A model generated the notes under the pieces. The model did not search any database, had not been told where the DNA came from, and worked only from the letters and a program-made list of their open reading frames with translations. The position numbers and the translations under genes are program-made. From Melastoma dodecandrum (lineage: Eukaryota; Streptophyta; Magnoliopsida; Myrtales; Melastomataceae), in contig JARUPY010000533.1 in the NCBI GenBank assembly GCA_029817715.1, forward strand, positions 4,670,001-4,734,000: a DNA stretch of 64,000 bases, written 5' to 3'. Within the stretch, counting starts at the first letter, position 1; each line of letters starts with the position of its first letter. Positions 47,401 through 57,895 of the stretch are shown piece after piece.

Positions 47401-48040
47401 GACTATGGATAAATTTTGCGAGCAATTTGGTTTCAAACTATATAATTCTTCCATGTATTATGCGGCCGCAAACGGGTTGGCATAGGCGTTTAATAAAACG
47501 TTGTGCAATCTCCTAAAGAAGGTGATCGATAAAGCTAGAAAAGATTGGCATGAACGAGTCGGAGAAGCTCTATGGGCGTATCGTACGACATACAGAACTG
47601 CGACTCAAATGACGCCATACTCATTGGTCTATGGTGTTGAAGCGGTCATTCCACTTGAACGACAAATACCATCGTTGCGAATAGCCATACAAGAGGGACT
47701 TTGTCAAGAAGATAATGCGCGACTACGCTTACAGGAACTAGAAGCTTTGGATGAGAAACGTCTTGAAGCCCAGCAGCGAATTGAATGCTATCAGGCAAGG
47801 ATGTCGAAGTTTTTTAACAAAAAAGTACGACCTCGCTCCTTTCAAGTAGATGACCTTGTATTGGCGGTGCGAAGACCCATAATCGTCGCGCATAAGACTG
47901 GAAGCAAATTCATATCAAAGTGGGATGACCCATACGTCGTCCAAGAAGCTTACACTGGGGGCGCCTACAAGATAGTTGATCAAGATGGGGTGCGCGTTGG
48001 ACCAATCAATGGGAAGTTCCGGAAACGATACTACACCTAA
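44402..48040 (+). pseudogene. pol: Retrotransposon pol: RT, RNase H, archaeal-type RNase H, integrase
   Basis: One reading frame runs throughout, broken only by stops at 44972, 45248, 45497, 46286, 46988, 47276 and 47483. Reverse transcriptase (about 44990-45600) keeps the catalytic 'YMDD'. A first RNase H (about 45780-46200) has lost its leading Asp, as is common in Tat. The second RNase H (46292-46680) keeps Asp, Glu and Asp residues ('FDGSAT', 'MAEHQAL', 'GDSKLV', 'AQADTL'). Integrase has HHCC (about 47000-47110) and the two catalytic Asp ('LDVVGP', 'ITDNGR'). The stop at 47483 falls where the catalytic Glu is expected ('NGLA' stop 'AFNK'). A chromodomain is absent. The start of pol before 44402 is frameshifted relative to gag. 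Confidence 0.92.
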
Positions 48041-48742
48041 AGAATAATGATCCATGTCGCATGAGCCTAAACCACACGACATAAAAAAAATATGAAAAAA
48101 GAAGCAAAAAGAAAAGAGAGTAAAAAAAGTGTGTATATATATGTATAAAATAAATAAATAAAATGTAATACTCCTGGCCCGCACGAGTATAAACTGTGAA
48201 CGACATAATAAAAAGATTATGAAATAATCCTGGTCCACACAAGCTTCGAACCATTTTATTAAAGGAAAATGATTATTATAGTCCGATATAACATGAGGGG
48301 ATCAAAGTCAAAAACATAAATTAAATAGAGAAAAAAGGGGGGCGCTCAAGGTTCCAGAGTAAATCGTGCAATCTCATCGCGTGAAGTTTCGATCAACTCG
48401 CGAAGCTCTTCTAAAGACTGAAGATCTTTGTCATGAACCACGTTGCTCCCTCCAAAGCACGTATTGATTTCTTCAAATCCTCAACTTTAGCAGCCGCATC
48501 ATCAGCCTTTGTTATGACCTCCTTGAGAATGTCCTCTCGATCTGCCTTGGCCTTAATACAATCAGATAATTGTCATTGGAGCTCTTCAATCTGAATCTCA
48601 TCTTCAGCAAGCTGGCTCTCTATGTTGGTCTTCTCCATCATGATACCTTTCTCTTCAGCTTCGGCTTCAACGAGACAACTTCTGATCGACGTCACCTCTT
48701 TATCACAATTTGCGGCACTCATCACTCATTTAGTTGCGGTTG
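48041..48742. other. Retrotransposon spacer after integrase
   Basis: Non-coding spacer between the + strand pol and the antisense ORF. AT-rich around 48080-48170. No ORF recognised. Confidence 0.5.
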
Positions 48743-51302
48743 CTAAGTCTGAGTATCGCATGGAGCTCTCTCTGTATACTTCTTGATCAAAGAGTGAATG
48801 GGAGTGAGATCCAAACGCTTGCATTTATCAATGAGTTTGAGAGCATCCTTAATCTCCTTTACAATAACATGTCCTCTACTGAAAGGGGTCCTCGAAATCT
48901 TCTCCTTGATATCATCCCAAATACTAGCCGCGAACTTCTTATATCCTCGTGAGGCTATAGAGTCGAAGCAGAAAGATGATACGACAGGTGTAGTTGAGAC
49001 TAGATCAACAAAATGAGAAGGGTCGTTGTTTCCCTTAGGCTGAATCACTTCCTCCACGGCATGCTTGTCCTGCTGAAGCGGCTTTAAGAGCTCCAGACCA
49101 AGAGGGCTAATAACAGAAGGCTCACCTTTGTCACCCATGAGATCGACCAACTCATCCACAAACTGCAATAGTAAACAAAGCCGAAATAAGACGCGGATCG
49201 TTTAAAATATGTGCTTAAATAATATGAGATGCTCACCAACTCATTGCCAGTTGGAATGATGTCATTCGACATATCTTCGACTACATCGAGGTTCCCAGAT
49301 GCATGCTTTGAACGCCTCTGCCTCTTGAAATATCTGTTATCATCTGGAGTTTGTGACTTTTTAGAAGGTGCAACTGTTGATGGAAACAAAGCATGATTGT
49401 TAATAAGGTAAAACAAAACAAAAAAAATGATATATGTGTTTATAAATACCAATCTTTGGTGGTAAAGGCATTTTCTTTTGGGTAATACCGGTCGGCTTGG
49501 TTGGCTTCTCTCGAGTATCCTCATCTTTACGTGGAGGATGGCGTATCCCAGCAATCAGTCCCTATATCCCTCGTTGGAGGAAATCATCATGCTTCTTTCT
49601 CCACCATTTAAAATACCTCTTTGTACAATATGTGTCCAAATCAATGTGAGAAACGGAAGCACTAGGCACATACAATCGAGAATTTGTCTCGTTTCGTACT
49701 AAGAGACGCCATAATATATGCCCTTCATCTAACGAGGAGGACCGTATGTCACGCGTCAGTATGTGTGGAATGTTCTGGCAAAACCCAAGCCGACGGCTAA
49801 AGTGTGGAGGATGATAAGGTTCCACAATAAAGGAGTTGTCGCGCCTTAATGTCAAATAACTTGAGCGGATACTTATGAAAAAGCTCAATGAGTTTTCATC
49901 TAAGTCAGATCCTCAATCCAAAGACCGCCCTTTCTGTGGAAGAAGTTATCACACCAATATACGTTCCCTCCATCATGAATAAGTTTGCGAACTGCACAAG
50001 CGTCAAAGTAACGTGCCCCACCTTCGCGAGAGTAGCCAGTCATCTGAGGGCCAACAACCTCGTTTGGAACTGGAAAGTGAGTTTGAAAATAGAATGATAA
50101 CCATCCGTATATGTAATGCACTGTAAAGCAGACTTTATGAACCCCGACAAGAGTAGAGTTGCAAATCTCATTCAATCCTCGATATATGATGGCCAAGACA
50201 GGTACTGCAAGGCTAAAGCATTTTCCCACTGCCATAAAGCTTGCCACCTTGAAAGTTTCTGGACGAATACATGCTTCGTCACGCGGGAACACAAATACGC
50301 ATAACCAGCAGGCAATGAAGGTAGAAAGATAAGTCTGCAAACGCATTTCTTCGCTAATACCCAAATCTTCAAACACTCCTACTTCCTTGTGGCTCCAAAG
50401 AGATGCGTATGCTATTGGCCCTGCAAGATTATGAGACTTCTTTGGACGATTTGATTTCTTAGACACGCGCTTGGGAGGCTTAATATATTTTTCCTCTCCC
50501 TGAACCAGAACTCGATCCAAGACGATATAAGAACAATCCCCTTGCTTGGGACATCTTTATTTTTCTGCCTGCTTCGGTCATCCTCAGTGTTGTATTCCAA
50601 AAGACGAGAAAACGTCGCAAATAGATATGTACAGCTCTTCGGAAGATATCTGCTTCTGGTATTTGAGCTGGTGTGTTCTTTCAAGCAGGGGATCGTCTCT
50701 TCATACATTCTGCCATGAACAAGCAGCCCGCCAAGCTTATAAAGATCCCAAAGAGAAATTGAAAAAGCTCCACACGACGTTTCAAGGACGTTAAACTGCG
50801 GGCACCAAGCTTCACAGAAGGCCCGCATGACATCAGAGTTGCGGTCATAACTATAACGCGAACAACGTATTGCGTCAAGTATGTTGGCCCTTTTGACAAC
50901 TTTTTCATTACGAGAGACCGTGTCTTCAAGCCATTCCCAATACTTCGGGATGAAACCAAATTCACCACGGAAGCGAAGGGTATGCACCCACTCGGACTTC
51001 CCTGCTATAACACTCCTCCCCAAAGAACGTGAAGGTATCGGCTCCGCCATGCACGAGTGGGGGAGTGACCTCAGCGACCACATGTCTGGCAAAGAGGGTT
51101 CAGAAACTTTCTGTGACCAATGATTGAAGTTATCACGGTCCTCATCCAATTTATCGCAGGGTGGGGCAAAAAGGCTGATCAATGGACTTTGGACTGCTAA
51201 TTCCACTTTGTTGCGAAGGTCGACTTCATTTTCAGCAATACTCAAATACTCGCGCCCTGAAACGACTTTCTTGACAAAATGAACCATGACCAATGGCTCC
51301 AA
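48743..51302 (-). pseudogene. Antisense plant-mobile-domain (PMD) ORF inside the retrotransposon
   Basis: On the minus strand, successive frames 51302-50412, 50520-49900, 49888-49562, 49554-49084 and 49168-48743 form one protein-like series. The first contains 'WLEDTVSRNEKVVKRANILD', 'AIRCSRYSYDRNSDVMRAFC' and 'ISLWDLYKLGGLLVHG'. The second continues with 'IRPETFKVASFMAVGKCFSL' and 'LAVPVLAIIYRGLNEI', and the third ends 'YFKWWRKKHDDFLQRGI'. This is the PMD (aminotransferase-like) domain of the MAIL1/PP7L family, also carried by several plant transposons; its role in mobility is unknown. Frame changes may be introns or damage: short gaps near 49380-49450 and 49180-49240 could be introns, while the 50412-50520 overlap looks like a frameshift. 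Antisense extra ORFs are known in Tat-lineage elements. Confidence 0.75.
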
Positions 51303-51360
51303 CGAATCTTGCCAAGAAAAAGGATGTGTGAGTAAAGTGTAGCATTAAGCAAGCATCTCA

Positions 51361-51965
51361 AATGTATGGGGAAGGCCGATGGATTATCCGGCAGCAGTCC
51401 CAAATAGGAGGCCGAGGGAATATCCGGCGGCGGTCCCATTTGTACGGGGGAGGCCGAGGGAATAATCCGGCGGCGGTCCCAAATGTACGGGAAAGGCCGA
51501 GGGATTATCCGACGGCGGTCACAAATGTGTACGGGGAGGCCGAGGAAATATTCCGGCGGCGGTCCCAAATGTAAGGGGAAGGTCGAGGGATTATCCGGCG
51601 GCGGTCCCAAATGTGTACGGGGAGGCCGAAGGAATAATCCGACGGCGGTCCCAAATGTACGGAAAAGGCCGAGGGATTATCCGACTACGGTCCCAAATGT
51701 GTACGGGGAGGCCGAGGAAATATTCCGGCGGCGGTCCCAAATGTAAGGGGAAGGTCGAGAGATTATCCGGCGGCGGTCCCAAATGTGTACGGGGAGGCCG
51801 AGGAAATATTCCGGCGGCGGTCCCAAATGTAAGGGGAAGGTCGAGAGATTATCCGGCGGCGGTCCCAAATGTACGGGGAAGGTCGAGGGATTATCCGGTA
51901 GCGGTCCCAAATGTGTACGGGGAGGCCGAATGAATAATCCGGCGACGGTCCCGGGAATAATCCGG
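51361..51965 (+). repeat. 42-bp minisatellite upstream of the antisense ORF
   Basis: About 14 units built around GTACGGGGAAGGCCGAGG and ATTATCCGGCGGCGGTCCC, with two alternating variants (ATGTACGGG and GTGTACGGG). The array is open in several frames on both strands through its period, which is a multiple of three. It ends about 60 bp from the PMD ORF start, on its 5' side. Confidence 0.92.
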
Positions 51966-53636
51966 TGGTGATTCCATGTGTCAGGGAAGACCGATGGAAT
52001 AAAAGTGAGGAGTTACGTTTACTGAGAAAAAAGGGGTGATTAGCAAAATTATATGTATCGACGAACTTTGGTGGAGGTATCCCGGGAATAACTTCAATTT
52101 CGGATGCTACGATCGCCAACCTGTGATAAATGAGTAGGTTGTTGTGAAGAAAAGTGGATGATTTAACTAAGGAATTGGCGACAAAAATGTATGATGATCA
52201 TGATGAGCCCAGACAAAAGTAATGAAGAAACATATCCAGCACGTCTCGGGCATGCAACACGAACTGAGAATACTAATACATATCCCGATACCTTACGACA
52301 TGGGTAAGCTTTTATCTGTGGGAACTCGAATTCCGTGTAGACGGGATTGATTTCCTCTTCGGATGGAGTTCCCAAAATCTGTTAAGGAAACATTGTTCGT
52401 CAGCATGTTACAGCACCCGAACAAGCAACGAAAACACTCGAATACAGGTGTCCGCCGATCCTTTCAGAGACAAGAAAAAAATTATAAAAATAATAAATGC
52501 ATATAAAAAATAATAATTATTATCTACCAACCTGGATTGAAGGGACCGTGGGATTCCTGCGAAGTAGTCACCAGAAAATGCAAAGAAGAAGAAAGCATGA
52601 AGAGGGGGTAGTAGGACGATGCCCTATTTATAATGTCCAGAACAAGCGTGAGTAAGGAAAGATTGAAGAATTCCTAATATATTAAAAAAAGGGGATCCTA
52701 ATCTAATATGCAGGTTGATGGACGTAACCCAACCTTCATCGGCATGCAATTTGCGCTTGGAATGGATAGAAGATTATCTTGATTCAGCTAATCGTTGGAA
52801 AGAAATTCGAAGTTGCCTTGTTTAATATTTGAGCAGAAGATCGTGTGGTCGAGAATATGAGCATTAATTCCGGACAAATACGTCTTGACTCCATACGATT
52901 GATAAAAAAAAATAGTGATAATAAAGAAAAGGAAACGTTGTTCTTTTTTTCCACACGGTGTGAGATTGGATAAGAGCACAAAAAAAGGGGTGTGTATTAA
53001 AAGAGGAATGTGGTGATGGCATATTACAAACGTGGCTTATCCTTGTTCATCACTCATAAATTTGCAATCTTAAAAGGGGATACTTCGGGACCTAGTAGAT
53101 ATTTTATAATGGGCCTAATTCCTTCTCATGCTTGGCCAATATTCAAAGCAGTCTAAAAAATCAGAGCGGCCAGAGAAGGCGGAAACATCGGATTAGCCTC
53201 CGCTAATCTTTATTTTATCCCACTAAATTTTGATGAATCTATATGTTCAAGGCATTTTAGTGCCTGCCCATGTAAATCTAACGGTGATAACTTCAAGGAT
53301 GCTTTGTCCCTCAAGCTTACCGGCCTGAAATCACGCATATATTTCGAAGTTTCAAAGAATGATTGCTTTCCAAGACCGGCTTGGGGCGACCAAAATTTTT
53401 ATTCCAAATTTTGATCTAATCAATGTTTTGAAAGGAAGTGGAGAATGCGCCGGAGGATTATTTCTAAGGTGATAAAGTAGTTCCCTATTATAAGAGATAA
53501 AATAGAGGCAGGGAATTGATGGGCATATATCACCAAATATTCTGCTAATGGGCATATATCATCCTAATTCAGTCAAATATTGGGAATAAAATATAATATA
53601 TGAGCCCGCAAATATATACATAAATACCCCACCCAC
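51966..53636. other. Retrotransposon internal non-coding stretch
   Basis: AT-rich sequence with only short ORFs. It may be the 5' region of the antisense gene on one side and captured flanks on the other. Nothing recognised. Confidence 0.4.
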
Positions 53637-54052
53637 ATGCGTGAAGCAAACATAAGAAACAGGGTTGCTTTAACATGTCAAAGCAAGGCGAGAGTTCAAG
53701 GAAAAGAAAGAGGAAGGAACTATGTGATGAAAAAAAAAAAGGAACGCCCCAAAATTACGGAGTGGCTGTTTGAATGGGGTGGCGATATAATCCCTAAGAA
53801 GACTCCAGAAGAAGTCGAACTAGAGCCTTTGTGGAAGGAGTGCGGCCAATATCTCGAAGACATCAAAGCAGAGAAAAAGTGCGCTTAAGATACCAAACAG
53901 GAAAAGCCGTCGACGAGGAGACTTTGCATGATCCGTGTCGTCGAGGAGATCACGACGGGAGATTGGATGAAGAGATAGTGATTAAATGTATACGTTGCGA
54001 TTTCATTATACAAGAAATCCGAGATATACGTGCGTCGTTCCTAGATCAATAG
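53637..54052 (+). pseudogene. Fragment resembling DRD1/CLSY-type SNF2 remodeler
   Basis: Two overlapping frames (53637-53888 and 53831-54052) together give an acidic stretch with 'PEEVELEPLWKECGQYLED', then, after a frame change near 53880, 'CRRGDHDGRLDEEIVIKCIR' and 'CDFIIQEIRDIRASF'. This matches the region just before the helicase core in plant DRD1/CLASSY proteins (C-x4-H-D-x-x-L-D-E-E-I-G-x-x-C-x-x-C-x3-x-x-E-I-x-x-I/V), a Cys-containing block. DRD1 and CLSY proteins work with Pol V and Pol IV in RNA-directed DNA methylation. No helicase motif is present, so this is a captured fragment inside the retrotransposon. Recognition is from memory of the motif; alternatives are possible. Confidence 0.5.
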
Positions 54053-54229
54053 GTGACGTGCGAAGCGCAATAAAATATTAAAATTTCAGGCATTGTTTGG
54101 CTATTAACAATGAAATAAATATTGTTCTTCGAAAAACATTATAACAAAAGAAAAAAAAGAGGAGAAATTGCCACTGTGCAACTGAATTCCTTTGTCATGG
54201 GGGCTTATGTCAATAAAATTATAACAACT

Positions 54230-54858
54230 TCCTGAAGCCGGATGTGACCGCTCCTGAAGTCGACATATTGGCCGCTTTCTCACCGCGGGCTTCCCCATCC
54301 AATGCAGAAGCTGATAAGAGAAGGGTTTCCTATAAAGTCTTGTCTGGTACATCCATGTCGTGCCCTCATGTTGCCGGTGTCGCGGCATACGTGAAGTCAT
54401 TCCATCCTACTTGGTCCCCATCCATCATTAAATCGGCCATCATGACCACCGCTTGGCCGCTTCATCAAAACGGGAGCAATATGTCTGGCTATGGCTCAGG
54501 ACATATAGATTCCACAAAAGCAATAGTGCCCGGGTTGGTGTACGAAATCACAGACAACGACTATGTGAAATTGCTATGCACGGTAGGTATCAACGCGGCC
54601 GCCATCACAGAGAAGAATATCAGCTGCAGTAAATTCCCTAGGCTAAATGCTAGGGATATGAACTACCCCTCGGTAGTGCTGGCCGTCAATGCCTCTCAAC
54701 TCTTCTTCATCAATGTCACAAGGACAGTCTTGAATGTGGGACCGTCGCACTCGACTTACAACTCTTCTTCATCCCTAACATTCCGAGAGTCAAATTACCT
54801 GTTGGGGACGCAACAAAAAAAAAAAAATCTTGACTGCATTTCCTTTGGTATTTGGTGA
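54230..54858 (+). pseudogene. Cucumisin-type subtilase C-terminal fragment captured in the retrotransposon
   Basis: From about 54232 the frame reads 'LKPDVTAPEVDILAAFSP', then the catalytic-Ser block 'SGTSMSCPHVAG', 'HPTWSPSIIKSAIMTTAW', 'GSGHIDSTKAIVPGLVYE' and the start of the Fn3-like domain ('FPRLNARDMNYPSVVL'). It ends at 54856-54858 after a poly-A run (54812-54825). The parent family are secreted serine proteases. The Asp and His of the triad, the signal peptide and the propeptide are absent, and 'APEVDIL' has Glu where subtilases have Gly. The frame is continuous across positions where cucumisin genes usually have introns, suggesting capture through spliced RNA, but that is inference. 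Confidence 0.85.
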
Positions 54859-55041
54859 GTGATCAACTAAAGAGGCTGCAAAGTTAAAAAAAAAAAAAGG
54901 AAGGGATCAATTCGCCCATACCGCTGCTCTGGTTAAAACAAGGAAACAAGAAAGAAACCAAAAGAAAAAAATATATATATTATACTTTAATTCAATTCTC
55001 TTCGAATTGTAAATTATACACGAGAAACGAATTAAAATGGG
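54859..55041. other. Retrotransposon 3' internal end
   Basis: AT-rich stretch before the 3' LTR. A weak purine tract (GAGAAACGAATTAAAATGGG, 55022-55041) may be the polypurine tract. Confidence 0.45.
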
Positions 55042-55890
55042 TGTAGACCTTAAATTTTGTCTGCTATAATAATAAGGTTTCATATAAAGTCTAGTGGGTG
55101 TTAACCAATTTTATAGTTTATAAATGGGCTATAAACCCAACCCATAAAGAAATTAAAACGGGTCATAATCTTAAGCCTACGAAGATACATATTGGGTTAT
55201 AAATTAAATGCACAAGCTCAATCCAAACAAAAATATTTTGGGCCAAACTAAGCCCAAGTTCAAGCTCGGCCCATGGTCCGACCACGAAAGGTTGCCTAAT
55301 ATGCAATTAATATCTTCCTAATTTAAATCGACCCTGGAGTCCTATAAATAGGAGGCCTCTTCATTCATTCGAGACACACGCATAGGTAAAGAGAAGACTC
55401 TTGGAGCTCTCAAACACTCTCACCGCCTCCTGTTCGCTGAAGCTCTGTCGACGTCAATCGCCCGGTGTTCTTCTACAGCGTGCCCTGAGGTTCTGTCGGA
55501 TCACGCTTAAAGGCCCCGAAGACTTCATCAAGTTACCGAAGCTCTACCGGATCACGCCTAAAGGCCCCGAAGACTTCATCAAGTTACCGAAGCTCTGCCG
55601 GATCACGCTCAAAAGCCCCGAAGACTTCATCAAGTTACCGAAGCTCTGCCGAATCACGCCCAAAGGACCCGACAACTTCATCAAGCTATCGAAGTTCTGT
55701 CGAATTACGCCCATAGACGCTGACGGCTCCGTTAATATTTCATCCCGAAGTTCTACTGAAGTTCTGCCAGAGCTCAGGATCACCGTCTGGAATCACGTGC
55801 TTTTCTCGTGACCAGAGACAGTGCCCTACTACATATTTTCATACGACGATTTGTACGCTGATATTTTCACGCGAGATTTTATTGTTCACA
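55042..55890 (+). repeat. 3' LTR
   Basis: Starts TGTAGACCTTAAATTTTGTC and ends GTTCACA. It has about five 51-bp units (about 55491-55735) against about four in the 5' LTR. TATA is at 55343-55350. Confidence 0.95.
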
Positions 55891-55895
55891 GCCAC
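55891..55895 (+). repeat. Target-site duplication, right
   Basis: GCCAC directly after the 3' LTR, matching 39935-39939. Confidence 0.9.
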
Positions 55896-56369
55896 CGAAA
55901 CAAACTCTACATTTCTCAAAAAATATAAAACCAAGCACCGAAACGGAGAAGAGGAGATTAACGAGAAACGGACGACAACGAAGCAGGGATCGAGCGCCGA
56001 GATCTCAGGAGAAAGCCGGCTCGACCTACGCCGTCGGAAGAGGGGGGAAAAGACATAAGAGAGGGTGGCGATCAAGAAATGGGTCCGGGAAGGGGTCGGA
56101 AATGCCTCCTTATAAAGGAGGAGGAGACGAAGGGGTTGGGGAAGGCAGCCGAGATCGGACGGTCCAGAATCGCTTCCCGTCCCCATTTGGAAAGTCTAAC
56201 CGTCAGATGCCGGACGATGGGTATTGGAACGGACGGTGAGGATCGGGCCGATCGGTTGAGAGGGAGCGGACGGCCGCGCTCTAATGAAAAATTTGAAAAA
56301 TTTTCGTTTCTTAACGAGTGATTTGACCGTTATGCCCTTGTCTAATTGAGACATAAAAATAGTGACCAA

Positions 56370-56442
56370 CGGAGATGCAGGGGATCAAACCCTGTACCTC
56401 CCGCATGCAAAGCGAGCGCTCTACCACTTGAGCTACATCCCT
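56370..56442 (-). pseudogene. Degenerate tRNA-Ala (UGC) copy
   Basis: This duplicate of the tRNA at 33261-33333 is still a 73-nt cloverleaf with anticodon TGC and the G3-U70 pair. It has lost the first acceptor pair (A1 opposite C72), the discriminator is G instead of A73, and the T loop reads TTTGATC instead of TTCGATC, removing C56, which pairs with G19. These changes probably make it non-functional. Confidence 0.8.
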
Positions 56443-56496
56443 CATTTGATTATTTTTTGCAGTGGGTCGGATGAAAACCATAAGGAAGTCGTGGCG

Positions 56497-57328
56497 ATGG
56501 ATTTCCAGGTCGTCGTCCTCGCCAGCTGTTACTCGAAGAATCTCGCCCCGCTCATCACCAAGGTTCCAGCCCCGATTCCCCACTAACAGGAACCGAGCAC
56601 AACACCGCAGGTGGATGAATGATATTGTTAGTGTGAATGATATTCTTCACACTAACAATATCATTCATCATTCTGCGGAGCTTGGCGCAAAGACAACGAT
56701 GAGTTTTATGATAACTTGGGCCAAAATGAGTCACTTATGGGACAAATGCAGACATGTCTACGTTATGAAATGGCATGCTAGGGTTCTTTCTATGTAATGC
56801 TTATCTTTGTAATTGGAGTTGTGAGGGGGACTTTTAATCTACAGGTGAGACCATATTGCATGGTTGGAGAAGGTTCACAAATGGGAGACAAATATGAAGT
56901 GGTCGATGATAGGTCGTCACTGTCGAATAGGTTTTAATGTGAAGGTGTAGTCGTAAACCTGTGGAGCAAATTCCCCCTTCCACCGAGCTATCTATTATCG
57001 TGAGGTTCGCTGTGGGTGTCACTAAAACCAAGTGTAGATCAAACTAATCACCTTGTTTGTTCCGTGATAATAAACCATGTGACTGTGGGGAACGGATGCT
57101 CGATACAAGGTTCTGTTATCTGCAGCAACGTGCAACTGCAAGCACAAGTCGTCCTCAAAGACTGTCAAGTACTTCTCAATCCCAACCTCCCTCTCTTATC
57201 GAACTTTTGCCTCTTGTTCTTCTTACACAGCTCATCATTCGCCCTTTTCCTTTTAGGTTGGTGCGGGCTTTGTGGCTGTGTCTGGCGGTGAATACAAGGG
57301 AGAGTCCTTGGCTAAGAAAGAGGAATGA
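56497..57328 (+). pseudogene. eIF2B gamma-subunit pseudogene (copy B)
   Basis: Same layout as 33434-34287: 'MDFQVVVLASCYSKNLAPLI' then a large internal loss, then 'GCSIQGSVICSNVQL' and an end at TGA 57326-57328. Compared with copy A it has an extra deletion ahead of 'VIINHVTVGNGCS' and a duplicated palindromic GATATTGTTAGTGTGAATGA-type stretch near 56620-56665. Both copies share the same internal deletion, so that deletion preceded the segment duplication. Confidence 0.82.
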
Positions 57329-57895
57329 GCTGTCCGTCCTTACCACGGGTGGAAGAGATTATGTAACCTGATCCACCACATAGGGGCTTTATCATGTTCA
57401 CATTGAGAACATGGAACTCAGCATCCAAGGGAGAGAACTTGAATCTTCGAGACCAAGTGCCTGTTGTCAATGCTTATATACGTGCTCTGTCTAAGACAGA
57501 CAGGATAGTGGCCAGTTCTTTTATAGGAATTTCTCTCTTGCATGTAAAGGTTTCTCACCTCTTCCTTAGTTTGAGCTCTTCTATAGAGTGAGTTCATGCT
57601 GCAGAAGCGATAATTGTTCACCTATGAAGCTTTCGGGTGTAGAAAGATTGGCAAGACAAGCGGTCAGGATACAATTCAAAAGTGGTCAAGGAAAGAACCA
57701 TCCTCTGTTCCGTTGATCTCTGAACAACTGCACCATTTCAGTGTATATCCAATGGTTATTATTTTTTTTTTGGGGGGGGGGAGGACATTAAGCTTCTTCC
57801 CCTAGTCTCCCATGCTAACCCGACGGATGCGTGCGAGCGGGAGAGAAGTCAACTTTGTCCTCGCAAACAAAATACAGCAAGAGGGGGGGGGGAGT

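Larger units (their letters stand above)
39940..55890 (+). mobile_element. Tat-lineage Ty3/gypsy LTR retrotransposon, degenerate, about 16 kb
   Basis: The element is bounded by LTRs of 811 and 849 bp (TG...CA ends) and a perfect 5-bp TSD. Domain order on the + strand is gag, zinc knuckle, protease, reverse transcriptase, RNase H, a second archaeal-type RNase H, integrase. The dual RNase H is diagnostic of the Tat lineage. Between integrase and the 3' LTR lie about 7 kb holding an antisense plant-mobile-domain ORF, a 42-bp minisatellite, and apparent DRD1/CLSY-like and subtilase gene fragments. About 11 in-frame stops and at least two frameshifts make it non-autonomous. It is inserted in duplicated tubulin-promoter DNA, so it is younger than that duplication. 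Confidence 0.95.

Noticed and set aside
51362..52119. Several overlapping ORFs on both strands rich in Gly/Pro/Arg
   Set aside because: They exist only because the 42-bp repeat period is a multiple of three.
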